A DNA stretch of 64,000 bases from Paraglaciecola psychrophila 170 (lineage in GTDB: Bacteria; Pseudomonadota; Gammaproteobacteria; Enterobacterales; Alteromonadaceae): the NCBI RefSeq assembly GCF_000347635.1, contig NC_020514.1:620001-684000 (forward strand), written 5' to 3'. The notes under the pieces were generated by a model. That model did no database searches. It was not told where the DNA came from and saw only the letters and a program-made list of their open reading frames with translations. The position numbers were made by a program, and so were the translations under genes. Below, piece by piece: positions 49,649-59,167 of this stretch (positions within the stretch are counted from its first letter, which is position 1; every line of letters begins with the position of its first letter).

Positions 49649-52000
49649 ATGCAAGTCTCCTTTGAGGGATTTATCCTTACAGCACGCAATATAGAACGCC
49701 AAGGTAAAACCTATATTGAATGTTGGTTTATTACTGAAAATGGCGTGGTGAAGGGATTATCAACAGCGCAGCAGGGTGTGTTTTTCATAGATCAAAAAGA
49801 TCATCACCAAACATTGAAACTGCTCAAGCAAAGCGGAATTGAGCATAGTTACAAACCTTTAGCTTTAAAAACGTTTGAACATCAAGCTGTAGGTGGAATG
49901 TACTTCGATAGAAACCACTCATTCTATAAAGCAAAAACACTCTTAAGGCAGCATCATATTATTTGTTATGAGGATGATATACGTTTAACGGAACGCTATT
50001 TGATGGAGCGTTTTGTTTATGGAAGTGCCCGCTTTTCAGGCTCACCAGTTGTAAATGAACCAACCGAAATCACAGAAATTCAATGCAAGCCTAGTCAATT
50101 TGTACCGAACTTCAGTCTACTATCCATCGATATTGAATGCAGTGAACACGGCGAGTTGTTCTCCATTGGTTTAGCCAGCGACACTTATAAGTGTGTATTG
50201 ATGATTGGCAAGCCACAAGTAGAAGATGATTGGATCCATTGGTTAGAAAATGAAAAAGCCTTGCTGCAGCAGTTCGTAATTCAAGTGAGTCAAATCGACC
50301 CCGACATTATCATTGGTTGGAACGTGGTCAATTTTGACTTTCGTTTACTAATCAAACGCGCTGCATTGCATAAGGTTGAATTGTCCTTGGGACGTGATAA
50401 TCATCCTATCTTATGGCGAGATGCCAGAAATGAAGTGAATCAGGGTTTTGTTTCGATGCCAGGTCGAGTGGTGGTTGATGGTATTGATGCTCTTAAAACG
50501 GCGACCTATCACTTCGATAGTTTTAGCTTAGAAAATGTGGCTCAAACTCTTTTAGGCAAAGGTAAAAAGACAGAAGATGTTGACGATAGACTTGCCCAGA
50601 TTGAACATGATTTTAAACATAATAAAGTCAAGCTAGCAGAATATAATCTGCAAGATTGCCAGCTAGTTCTAGATATTTTTGAGCATACCAAGGTGATGGA
50701 TTATTTAACCTTACGTGGTCAGCTAACCGGCCTGGAATTAGATCGAATGGGGGGCTCGGTTGCTGCTTTTATCAATTTGTATTTACCTAAGCTTCACAGG
50801 GCAGGGTATATCGCACCTAATCGTCCACAGGATGGCGGTCTAGCTAGCCCCGGCGGTTATGTGATGAGTTCTAAGCCAGGTTTATATAAGCACGTACTAG
50901 TACTTGATTTTAAGAGCCTATATCCTTCCATCATGCGCACCTTTAAAATTGATCCACTTGGTTTAGTGGAAGGTTTACTATTTCCAGAACAGGCTATTGA
51001 AGGGTATCGAGGGGCTAAATTCAGTCGCGATAAGCACTTCTTACCAGACATTATTACTTCGCTCTGGCAACAGCGCGATGCAGCTAAGAAAAACCAAGAT
51101 GCGGCACGTAGTCAAGCAATAAAAATTCTTATGAATTCGTTTTATGGCGTATTAGGCTCAGGTGGTTGTCCATTTTATGACACGCGACTAGCCAGCTCTA
51201 TCACTATGCGTGGACATGATATTATGCAGACCACAGCAAAATGGATTGAAGAAGCCGGTTATCAAGTGATTTATGGCGATACTGACTCAACCTTTGTGTG
51301 GTTAGATGGCGAATATACAGAGCAACAAGCCAAACAAATAGGCCAGTCACTGGCGCTTAACATTAACCAAAAGTGGCAACACAACATTCAGCAGATCCAT
51401 CAACTCGATTGTGATTTAGAAATTGAATTTGAAACCCATTTCAGTCAGTTTTTAATGCCGACTATCCGTGGTTCAGAATTAGGTAGCAAAAAGCGTTATG
51501 CAGGATTAAAAACCACTAAAGACGGAGATGAACTGGTATTTAAAGGTTTAGAAACTGTTCGCTCAGATTGGACGCAACTGGCGAAAGGTTTTCAGCTTAC
51601 TCTATATAAAATGGTATTTGCAGGGCAAAATGTTCACGATTACTTACTGCAAATCATCGAAGATACACGCTCAGGCAAGCTTGACCAGCAATTGGTTTAT
51701 CGCAAACGTATTCGCCGTAGACTAGATCTTTACGTAAAAAACGTGCCGCCCCATGTAAAGGCAGCCAGGCTGGCCGATCAGCAAAATGCAGCTTCAGGTA
51801 AAACACTCAGATATCAGCATAAAGGCTGGATAGCTTACGTAATCACCATCAATGGCCCACAACCAATTGAATATCTAACCAGCCAAATAGATTACGACCA
51901 TTACGTGGATAAACAAATCAAACCTATCGCCGAAGGAATTTTGCCCTTCATAGCTTTATCCTTTGAAGACATGACCAGCCAACAAATGGGCTTGTTTTAA
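49649..52000 (+). CDS. polB: DNA polymerase II (family B)
   Basis: 783 residues, matching E. coli Pol II. Proofreading exonuclease: SIDIECSEHGELFSIGLA near residue 162 and IIGWNVVNFDFRLLIKRA. Polymerase motifs: LDFKSLYPSIMRTF near 420, KILMNSFYGVLGS, and YGDTDSTFVW near 541. It restarts stalled forks and bypasses lesions. Intact, in contrast with the neighbouring repair gene ung. Confidence 0.97.
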   Translation: MQVSFEGFILTARNIERQGKTYIECWFITENGVVKGLSTAQQGVFFIDQKDHHQTLKLLKQSGIEHSYKPLALKTFEHQAVGGMYFDRNHSFYKAKTLLRQHHIICYEDDIRLTERYLMERFVYGSARFSGSPVVNEPTEITEIQCKPSQFVPNFSLLSIDIECSEHGELFSIGLASDTYKCVLMIGKPQVEDDWIHWLENEKALLQQFVIQVSQIDPDIIIGWNVVNFDFRLLIKRAALHKVELSLGRDNHPILWRDARNEVNQGFVSMPGRVVVDGIDALKTATYHFDSFSLENVAQTLLGKGKKTEDVDDRLAQIEHDFKHNKVKLAEYNLQDCQLVLDIFEHTKVMDYLTLRGQLTGLELDRMGGSVAAFINLYLPKLHRAGYIAPNRPQDGGLASPGGYVMSSKPGLYKHVLVLDFKSLYPSIMRTFKIDPLGLVEGLLFPEQAIEGYRGAKFSRDKHFLPDIITSLWQQRDAAKKNQDAARSQAIKILMNSFYGVLGSGGCPFYDTRLASSITMRGHDIMQTTAKWIEEAGYQVIYGDTDSTFVWLDGEYTEQQAKQIGQSLALNINQKWQHNIQQIHQLDCDLEIEFETHFSQFLMPTIRGSELGSKKRYAGLKTTKDGDELVFKGLETVRSDWTQLAKGFQLTLYKMVFAGQNVHDYLLQIIEDTRSGKLDQQLVYRKRIRRRLDLYVKNVPPHVKAARLADQQNAASGKTLRYQHKGWIAYVITINGPQPIEYLTSQIDYDHYVDKQIKPIAEGILPFIALSFEDMTSQQMGLF

Positions 52001-52045
52001 ATTTAGCTACGAACGACTAGTTTGGAGTGAAAAAATTAAAAGTTT

Positions 52046-52088
52046 ACTACCACAGAGGAAAACGAGCGCTGGCGCTACACAGAGGAAG
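52046..52088. repeat. Inverted-repeat element family, single-arm copy f
   Basis: TACTACCACAGAGGAAAACG then AGCGCTGGCGCTACACAGAGG. Same unit as the right arms near pgi but in reverse orientation, 8 kb away. Confidence 0.7.
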
Positions 52089-52219
52089 GTTATATTTGCC
52101 TTTTTAACCTGTTTGTACACATTGGTCTAAAGCATTTGATGTTTTTCTGTCTAACTAACAACTAATGAACTGATCAGTTTAATATGCTTTTGAAGGATAT
52201 GTTGTTGGTTAAAAGAAAA

Positions 52220-52310
52220 AATTACTACCACAGAGTGCACAAAGGAAAAACAAACAAGCTATCGAATCTTTTCCTCTGTGAAGCGAAAGCGCTCCTTTTC
52301 CTCTGTGGTG
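52220..52310. repeat. Inverted-repeat element, copy g
   Basis: Left arm TTACTACCACAGAGTGCACAA, trimmed here to its core CCACAGAG; right arm TTCCTCTGTGAAGCGAAAGCG with CTCCTTTTCCTCTGTGGTGA. A full two-arm copy between polB and dsbA. Confidence 0.7.
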
Positions 52311-52365
52311 ATAAGCTTTTATCTTTATTTTTTAGCTGGTACAAGTAGCCCGAAGACCAGTGTTG

Positions 52366-52974
52366 TTACTTCTGTTTAACCAACCAGCTGATAAGCTCAA
52401 CAGATTGCTCTGGGGTCATATCGCGGGTGAATATGGCCTGATATTTCTCATTGATAATGATGGTGGGAACACTTCTTACGCCCCGAGCAATTTTGTCATT
52501 TTTGGCAACTTGACTACGAATACCAAAACTACTCATCATTTTTTCTAGCTTAGCGGTATCAGCTCCTGTTTCTGCATAGACACTGAGGATGTCAGATTTG
52601 CTGGCTATATTTATCCTTTTTTGATGAATAGCGTTAAATAACGCTTTGTTGAAAGACCCATCGGTTTTTAGGGCTTTAGCTGCCAGCATTGCTGCCGTTG
52701 CGTCATTCTGAGTATCTTTAGAGGTACTGCCATTAAAATTAACATGTATCTTTTGAAAGGGGATATTTGCGGGAAGAGCACGTTTTATCTGCGGCACTAT
52801 GGTTTCAAATGCGTTACAAGCTGGGCACCAAAAAGAAAACACTTCTTGCACTTTAGGTTTAACGCTCGCCTTTTCAGCGATCACTTTATAATGAGTACCT
52901 TCTTGCCAATTTGATTGTGCTAAGGAATTAAATGAGATTAAACATAAAAACACGATTAAAAATGACTGGCGCAT
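52366..52974 (-). CDS. DsbA-like thiol:disulfide interchange protein (1)
   Basis: 202 residues. Signal peptide of 19 residues (SFNSLAQS). Thioredoxin fold with the active site SFWCPACNAF near residues 47-56 and cis-Pro in RSVPTIIINEKYQ. Oxidises thiols of exported proteins. It differs from its upstream paralogue by CPAC instead of CPHC. It lies 100 bp after it on the same strand, so an operon is possible. Confidence 0.88.
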   Translation of the reverse strand: MRQSFLIVFLCLISFNSLAQSNWQEGTHYKVIAEKASVKPKVQEVFSFWCPACNAFETIVPQIKRALPANIPFQKIHVNFNGSTSKDTQNDATAAMLAAKALKTDGSFNKALFNAIHQKRINIASKSDILSVYAETGADTAKLEKMMSSFGIRSQVAKNDKIARGVRSVPTIIINEKYQAIFTRDMTPEQSVELISWLVKQK

Positions 52975-53074
52975 AAAAACCCTTCTAAAGTTTATTTATA
53001 AATTTTGTGGTTAAAAGGAAAAGCTGGTTGCTAAACAACCGGCTAAAGGACTTATTATATTGTTGAAGCTTTAA

Positions 53075-53698
53075 TTATTTTTTGTTTGATAAGAATACAA
53101 TCAAATCAACCATCTCGTCTAGCTCCATATCCCTTGTAAATGTTGCTTGATACTTACCATTAACAATGAAGTTTGGTACGCTACTAACGTATTCTCGGTA
53201 TTTTTGTACAGACTTGTTATTCATATTTAACCTACTCTTTACGCCAAAACTTGAGATCATTTTGTCAAATTCATCTGGCTCTACACCATTTACCACAAAG
53301 ATATTTTTTAAGTCTGAAAGACCTGTTATGGCTGAGCGGGATTCGTGTATATATTTAAATATGGCTTGATTAAGCTCATCCGCTTTATCCAACTCTCTGG
53401 CTACCATCATAGCTTTAGTTGCATCGTCCTGAATGGCGGCACTGGTGAAGCCCATAAAATTCACATGAACTTTTTTAAATTCAACATCATCAGCCAATTT
53501 GGTTTTGATTTCTTTGACCAGAGGCTCAGAGTTAAAGCAATGCGGGCACCAAAAAGAAAAGAATTCTAAGACTTCTTTTTTCTCAGTCGCTTGTTCTGAT
53601 ATGGTTTTGTAATGTGTGCCTTCGCGCCATTTTTCTTGAGCGCAGGCCTGTAGTGGCATTAATAAAGTTATACTAAGTAACAATAATAATTTTTTCAT
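53075..53698 (-). CDS. dsbA: DsbA-like thiol:disulfide interchange protein (2)
   Basis: 207 residues from ATG 53698. Signal peptide MKKLLLLLSITLLMPLQACA, then WREGTHYKTISEQATEKKEV and the classic DsbA site FFSFWCPHCFNSEP, with cis-Pro in VSSVPNFIVNGKYQ. CPHC is the canonical strongly oxidising site, so this is the likely primary DsbA. The two genes share architecture and look like an old tandem duplication. Confidence 0.9.
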   Translation of the reverse strand: MKKLLLLLSITLLMPLQACAQEKWREGTHYKTISEQATEKKEVLEFFSFWCPHCFNSEPLVKEIKTKLADDVEFKKVHVNFMGFTSAAIQDDATKAMMVARELDKADELNQAIFKYIHESRSAITGLSDLKNIFVVNGVEPDEFDKMISSFGVKSRLNMNNKSVQKYREYVSSVPNFIVNGKYQATFTRDMELDEMVDLIVFLSNKK

Positions 53699-53788
53699 AC
53701 TTCTCACAACTTATTTCAAATTTGTTTGCAGATTAGCATAGCTACCAAAAAAATCCGATAGGACTTTGTAAAGCGATGTTAATAATAG

Positions 53789-53840
53789 CGACCTTTTTTA
53801 TGCCACACATAAAAAAGGTCGCAAATAATGCGACCTTTTA
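53789..53840. terminator. Three-arm hairpin region between dsbA and the porin gene
   Basis: Arm A GCGACCTTTTTTATG (53789-53803) pairs perfectly with arm B CATAAAAAAGGTCGC (53809-53823). Arm B can instead pair over 11 bp with arm C TGCGACCTTTT (53830-53840). On the minus strand it terminates the porin operon. Confidence 0.75.
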
Positions 53841-53856
53841 CTGAATATATAATTAT

Positions 53857-54951
53857 CTAGAAAACGTAATTAACACCTACACGCACTAGGGTGGCATCAT
53901 TACTATCAATTAGATTATCCGTATACTTTATAATATCGGCTTTCAGAGCCACATTGGTATCCAAGTCATAACGTAAAGCCAATGTAATCGTTTCCTCATC
54001 ATCAGCAAAAGTACTTTCTAAAACTGCTATCGTGCCTTGTAAGCTGGCTGGAAGTGGATTGATTTGGTCAGCAAATTTTAAAGCATCATCACTTTCTTTA
54101 GCTTCATAGGTTAACGACGGAGTGAATTTACCAAAACGTATACCAGCAGTAACATAATAGGCAACATCTTCTGCAAGATATGATTTTTCTGAATCAATAC
54201 TAGTAATCTCGCCACTTACAAACCAATTGTAGACATCATACTCAAGACCAAGACCGTAAAATGTGCCGGTACTTTCTTCATATCTCAAATTGTTAAATAA
54301 ATCAGCTGATATAAAAGGCTGAATTCCAGCAAAAATAGGCTCTAAACCAGGGACTATAAAAGTAGATTTAGCACGACCTGCAACAGCTCTAACTTTAAAT
54401 CCTTCGTTTTGTGCTTCGCCAGTAAATACAATAGTATCTTTGCCAGACAGACTGAAGGTTTCGCTTGTATTGTCGTAAGTACCATAAGCAAACTGCATAG
54501 AATACTCCCAGTCACCCGCATAGTCGCTGTAGTCGACTCTAAGGCCTTCAATATTATTAAACGGCACGTCATAAACTGACTGAGGCGCATTAACCCAGTG
54601 ATAAAAGTAACCTACATCTAATGAAGCAGAATATTTAAACAGTGGAAGACGCAGACGGCCAGCAGAGATACTGATTTTGTCAGTCGCAGCATAAGTAATA
54701 TACGCCCATTCGAATTCAGCATTGTAATCATTGTCAGCGCGAGCCACAATTTGTCCAGTTGCCGTCATTTTATCGTTTATATCCCCACTGACTTGGACCG
54801 CAAATAAACTTATATTATCTTCTTAGCCGAAAAGGGTTTCATCGCTACTGGTTATTCCGCCAATCAAATTAGCAAAACCATTAATGCGTACTTCTGCTTA
54901 AGCAGTCAGTGTGGTTGCTGTTAATACCGCGATAGTCAGTAATTTTTTCAT
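53857..54951 (-). pseudogene. Outer-membrane porin with two in-frame TAA codons
   Basis: ATG at 54951 with GGAG 7 nt upstream. MKKLLTIAVLTATTLTA is a signal peptide; TAA at 54898-54900 falls exactly where TAQA cleavage is expected (CAA in the ancestor). The frame continues AEVRINGFANLIGGITSSDE, has TAA at 54823-54825 after LFG, then runs uninterrupted for 300 residues of porin barrel ending VRVGVNYVF. It resembles the porin-like proteins encoded next to PstS-like genes in Alteromonadales. No indel is required. A few codons may be missing after DNIS. Confidence 0.8.
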
Positions 54952-54965
54952 AATAATACTCCTAA

Positions 54966-55394
54966 TTAGTTCAACGAAATGACTCTGACTGCACCAGAAA
55001 CTGATACGCTATCTAAGTAGCCAATAGCATTTGGATTATTTGCCACTATGGCTAGAGCCGTTTCGTCGTTGTCTAATTCTTCGGTTGGTATCCCTTTGCC
55101 AGTAAAAACCTGTTTTGACCAGTAAGCCGCAATTTGGGTTGAGCTACGGCCTAATGTGTCGGTATCGAGAGAGCCACGGACGGCTGAAGAAGACACTTAG
55201 TTAACAGGTAATAATTCTTTACCGGTCGAGAACTTTTTCTCTTTACCAAGGAAAATCTGCTGCACGCCTTTTTTGTTTAGTGCAGCATCGTTGCTTGGAT
55301 GAATCACAACTACAACTTCGGCAAAGGAGAAAAGTGAAATAGAGCAGCCAACTACTATTCCAGTCAAATTTTTTGAAAAGATTTTTATGTTCAT
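54966..55394 (-). pseudogene. Small PstS-like phosphate-binding protein with one in-frame TAA
   Basis: ATG at 55394. Signal peptide (LTGIVVGCSISLFSFA), then VVVIHPSNDAALNKKGVQQI and FLGKEKKFSTGKELLPVN, TAA at 55197-55199, then in the same frame SSSAVRGSLDTDTLGRSSTQ and IAAYWSKQVFTGKGIPTEEL to NAIGYLDSVSVSGAVRV. Full length 142 codons, typical of the short PstS-like family. The stop stands where relatives have Gln (PVNQ). Otherwise the sequence looks unharmed. It is followed 14 nt later by the porin, which has the same kind of lesion. Confidence 0.8.
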
Positions 55395-55487
55395 GTCATC
55401 TACCTGTGTGTAGGTTTTTTAAGTATATATATTTATAGTCTTCAAGTTTTGTTAAATAAATCCAACCTCTGTGATCTCTTAACGGAA

Positions 55488-55608
55488 CACATATAAAAAA
55501 TTTTTTAAAACAAGGGCTTACATATTTATTAGTTAGTGCCGCTGATTTGATGGCGCATATTGTGTTGCAAAAAATGAGTATGTAAAATGCTTATAGGTAT
55601 CTAAAATA
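55488..55608. repeat. Diverged direct repeat, copy 1
   Basis: In the 760-bp region upstream of the PstS-like gene. Core AGTGCCGCTGATTTGATGG, CGCATATTGTG, then TTATAGGTATCTAAAATA. Partner at 55823-55945. Confidence 0.6.
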
Positions 55609-55822
55609 TACATATATATAAAGTGATTGATTTTTAATCCGGTTTTATTTTTCAGCCTAAGGTTAGCGCTAGCTTATTACTACTTTCCCAAGACAATAAA
55701 TATCAGTGAATTTAATGATCATATGCATCATAAAAATTATTTACAATCTTGCTAGATGAGTGCTTATAAAAAGGAAGTGATAAAATAAAAAAATAATTTT
55801 ACCTGTTTTAATTTTTCGTAAG

Positions 55823-55945
55823 TGTATAAAATTTGTTAAGAGCAGTGGTTTAAAACGAGTTTAGTTTAGTGTCACTGATTTGGATACGCATATTATGGTA
55901 TAAATGTGCCAGCATTGGTGTCGCTAATAGGTATATAAAAAATAC
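55823..55945. repeat. Diverged direct repeat, copy 2
   Basis: Core AGTGTCACTGATTTGGATA, CGCATATTATG, then TAATAGGTATATAAAAAATA. Same order and spacing as copy 1, 335 bp away. No gene is seen in either copy or in the rest of 55395-56155. Confidence 0.6.
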
Positions 55946-56155
55946 GGAGTAGGTATAAATATATACCTTTGTATTTGATGATTTATCTATTAAAAGTATG
56001 ATTTGATTTATATAGCTGGACTAAATATCGACTATTTTTTATTTGGAATATTATAAAAGACTGCTAACACATTGTTTTACATATAAAAAATAGTAGATGA
56101 ATGACAACAATGCAATGTGCATTTTTTTTAAACGATACTGCGATTTAAGCATCGC

Positions 56156-57121
56156 TTAAAGAGCTAGTGGGGTTTCTTGCAATGCCGCCAACTGCTCTTT
56201 TAGACTCAGTATTTGTTGTTCCCAATATTTTCCATCGGCAAACCAAGGAAAAGCTTGTGGAAATGCAGGGTCTTGCCAGCGTTTTGCTAACCAAGCCATA
56301 TAATGGACCATGCGCATGGCGCGTAAAGGTTCAATTAATGCGAGCTGAGCGGTATCAAACTTACAAAATTCTTCATAGGCTTTGACCAACGTATGCATTT
56401 GAAGGGATTGTTGTTGCCTGTCGCCCGAGAGCATCATCCACATATCTTGGACCGCAGGACCGCTTCTACAATCATCTAAGTCAACAAAGGTTGGACCGTC
56501 GCGCCACAATATATTGCCCGGATGACAATCACCATGCAGCCTAATGTTATTTGTACTGCTGTAAAGCGATAAAGTTAAATCTACAACCTGCTGTAAAATA
56601 GCAAAAAACGATGGTTGCACACCTGCGGGGATCAGTGGACTGCCTTGCAATTCTTGCAGGGATTTTATTAGGTAGTCATCAACACTCATTGTTGGCCGAT
56701 GGATAAAGTTTGCACGTTTTGACACGGCATGAATTTGACCAATAAAACGCCCCATGTATTCGACTTGATTTAAATTGTCTACTTCAAATTGCCTCCCGCC
56801 TGCCGCGGGGAAAAATGCGAATGAGTAGTTTTTATAAATATGCAGGCTTTGTTTGTTACAAATTAACGGCGCAATGATAGGAATTTTGTAAGATGCTAAC
56901 TCAATAGAAAAGTCATGCTCTTCTTGAATTTGTGCTCGACTCCAACGTTGTGGTCGATAAAATTTGGCAACATAGCGTTTTGTGTCCTCAGCAATAAACT
57001 GATAAACCCTGTTTTCGTAGCTGTTAAGTGCTAATAACCCAGACTCTACACGGATGCCTTGTGATTCTATAGCGTCGACGATCAAATCAGGTGTGAGCTC
57101 TGAAAAATTAAAAGGTCTCAC
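56156..57121 (-). CDS. srkA: Stress response kinase SrkA (YihE/RdoA)
   Basis: 321 residues. APH-like kinase fold: VAKFYRPQRWSRAQIQEEHDF near residue 50, catalytic loop RLHGDCHPGNILWRD near 195, and metal-binding FVDLDDCRSGPAVQDMW. E. coli SrkA phosphorylates Ser/Thr and limits stress-induced cell death. The start overlaps the ccoG stop by 4 nt. Intact. Confidence 0.93.
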   Translation of the reverse strand: MRPFNFSELTPDLIVDAIESQGIRVESGLLALNSYENRVYQFIAEDTKRYVAKFYRPQRWSRAQIQEEHDFSIELASYKIPIIAPLICNKQSLHIYKNYSFAFFPAAGGRQFEVDNLNQVEYMGRFIGQIHAVSKRANFIHRPTMSVDDYLIKSLQELQGSPLIPAGVQPSFFAILQQVVDLTLSLYSSTNNIRLHGDCHPGNILWRDGPTFVDLDDCRSGPAVQDMWMMLSGDRQQQSLQMHTLVKAYEEFCKFDTAQLALIEPLRAMRMVHYMAWLAKRWQDPAFPQAFPWFADGKYWEQQILSLKEQLAALQETPLAL

Positions 57122-58557
57122 AAATCAGGGTACAAAAACTTGCTTATTTCTTGCACTTTTACTGGGGTGTTTTCAGCATCAATAGACTCAACTCTAAAGC
57201 TAAATGCGGTGGACTCCTGGGTTAATTTATTTGGATTGATGGCAATACTGAGTGGTAAATTGAACACCTCTCCTCCTGACACTGTTACTTCATTCTCACC
57301 AATATAAGTGTGCCCTTCAAGATTATCTATGTATATATGATAGCGCTGAGTGTATTGAGATTTATTCAGAATTTTTAAGGTAAATACATTCTCAATAAGC
57401 CCATTACCTGTTTCCCGAAACATAGGAACTCTGTCTTTTATAATGTCTATTTCCAAAGGTTTCCTTGTTGCAATTTCGAATACCAAGAGTCCCAACATTA
57501 ACAACAAAACAATGCCATACCCGATTAATTTAGGTCGGAGTATTTTTGTTTTACCACCTGCTAATTCTGTTTCTGATGTAAAGCTAATAAGACCTTTGGG
57601 GTAGTTCATCTTTTCCATTACACCATTACAGGCATCTACACAGGCACCGCAATTTATGCATTCGTATTGCAAACCGTTGCGAATATCTATTCCAGTAGGA
57701 CAAACCTGCACACATAGGTTGCAATCAATGCAGTCACCTAGACCTTTAGTTTGATTTTCTTCACGGCTTACTTTTCGTCCTCTGGGTCCACGTTGCTCTC
57801 CACGCGAAGCGTTATAGGCCACGGTGAAGGTGTCTTTGTCGAACATTGCAGATTGAAAACGAGCGTATGGGCATATGTGAGTACACATGATTTCACGCAT
57901 CCATCCGGCGTTACCGTAAGTGCAAAGTGTAAAAAATAGTACCCAGAAGACTGCCCAAAATCCACCTGAGAAAGTGAAGAAATCTACAAACAAAGAGTCT
58001 ATTGGTGTGAAGTAGCCCACAAAAGTTAAAGCGGTGAGTAAAGCAATCCCAACCCAAGCAGAATGTTTAAGGGTTTTACGCCACAGCTTGTCAAAGTCCA
58101 TTTTTCTTTCATCAAGCTTCATGCGTTTATGGCGACTGCCTTCAATTTTTTCTTCAAACCAGATATATAAAAAGGTCCAGGTAGTTTGCGGGCACATAAA
58201 ACCACACCAAACCCGACCCGCGAAGGTAGTCACAAAAAATAGTGCAAAGGCGGCAACGATTAAAATCCATGCCAATAATGTCAAATCCTGTGGCCAAAGT
58301 GTTAAGCCAAATATATTAAAACGCTGTGCCCCGAAATCGAATAACACGGCTTGGCTACCATTAAACTGTAGCCAAGGAAGTGCTGCAAAAATGCTTAAAA
58401 AGAACAGGCCAAAAAATCGACGAAAGTTTTCCAGCATACCCGTGACAGCTCTTACGTATATTCTGCTTCGAGGAGTGTAGGAATTATCATGTTTACTTGT
58501 ATCTGGTCGGTGTACTTTTACGGGTGAGATGTTTTTAACGGGGATTCGCTCACTCAT
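57118..58557 (-). CDS. ccoG: Cytochrome c oxidase accessory protein CcoG (FixG/RdxA)
   Basis: 479 residues from ATG 58557 (AAGGA 6 nt upstream; the frame opens 21 nt earlier). Five membrane helices with GRVWCGFMCPQTTWTFLYIW, and two ferredoxin-type clusters CIDCNLCVQVCPTG and CINCGACVDACNG near residue 270-305. Needed for copper delivery to cbb3 oxidase. No cco structural genes are in the window; srkA follows, probably in one operon. Confidence 0.94.
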   Translation of the reverse strand: MSERIPVKNISPVKVHRPDTSKHDNSYTPRSRIYVRAVTGMLENFRRFFGLFFLSIFAALPWLQFNGSQAVLFDFGAQRFNIFGLTLWPQDLTLLAWILIVAAFALFFVTTFAGRVWCGFMCPQTTWTFLYIWFEEKIEGSRHKRMKLDERKMDFDKLWRKTLKHSAWVGIALLTALTFVGYFTPIDSLFVDFFTFSGGFWAVFWVLFFTLCTYGNAGWMREIMCTHICPYARFQSAMFDKDTFTVAYNASRGEQRGPRGRKVSREENQTKGLGDCIDCNLCVQVCPTGIDIRNGLQYECINCGACVDACNGVMEKMNYPKGLISFTSETELAGGKTKILRPKLIGYGIVLLLMLGLLVFEIATRKPLEIDIIKDRVPMFRETGNGLIENVFTLKILNKSQYTQRYHIYIDNLEGHTYIGENEVTVSGGEVFNLPLSIAINPNKLTQESTAFSFRVESIDAENTPVKVQEISKFLYPDL

Positions 58558-58801
58558 TGGGTGTCCTTGAAATATCAAAAAAGGCAGATGTAGAGAGTTC
58601 TACAGACTGATAACATAATGAGTATACCAGCATGTTAGCCACCGTGCTTGATCTCGGTCAGGCTTTTTATCCTTATATAATATCTCATAGATTGTTATTC
58701 TTAGTTATCAGAAGGCATAACTATCAAGTGTATTTTAGTGTTCAGTTATCACGTAACATCTGGTCTCTTCTGATGAATAAATGGTCTTTGAGATATACAG
58801 T

Positions 58802-59167
58802 ATGTTACGTTTTGCAGTCGTTACGTTTGAAATCTTGGCATTGATAATGATTTTGCGCAGTGCATTTGTGCAATTTTGGCTGTCGGATATGCGAACGACT
58901 ACTACACAGTGGATGCACGGTATTTCTATGACCATAGATAATCAGCAACTAGCCAAGTTTAGAAATGAAATCTCAGCCCATGTGCAAGATTTGACTGACC
59001 CGCAAACTAAATATTTACATAAAATCACCAGCACAAAAACTGAACTTTATAACTTCAATTTACATTATTGCCATGCGGGAGATAAAAATCCCTATATTTA
59101 TGGTCGCAACTTACGTCACGTCTGTGGCGAAATTAGCCGCAAGGGTATTCTCGATAAGTTCACGTAA
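58802..59167 (+). CDS. Uncharacterised single-anchor protein
   Basis: 121 residues from ATG 58802 (a frame seven codons longer exists). One hydrophobic anchor LRFAVVTFEILALIMILRSA, then a soluble domain with LHYCHAGDKNPYIYGRNL and RHVCGEISRKG. Two Cys could form a disulfide. Not recognised. It ends 8 nt into the histidine kinase relic, convergently. Confidence 0.5.
   Translation: MLRFAVVTFEILALIMILRSAFVQFWLSDMRTTTTQWMHGISMTIDNQQLAKFRNEISAHVQDLTDPQTKYLHKITSTKTELYNFNLHYCHAGDKNPYIYGRNLRHVCGEISRKGILDKFT

Noticed and set aside
35054..55394. UAA reassigned to glutamine, suggested by many in-frame TAA codons
   Set aside because: Intact genes in the window (thrA, srkA and others) end in TAA, TAG or TGA at expected lengths, and other broken genes carry frameshifts and deletions. 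Decay explains the data more simply.
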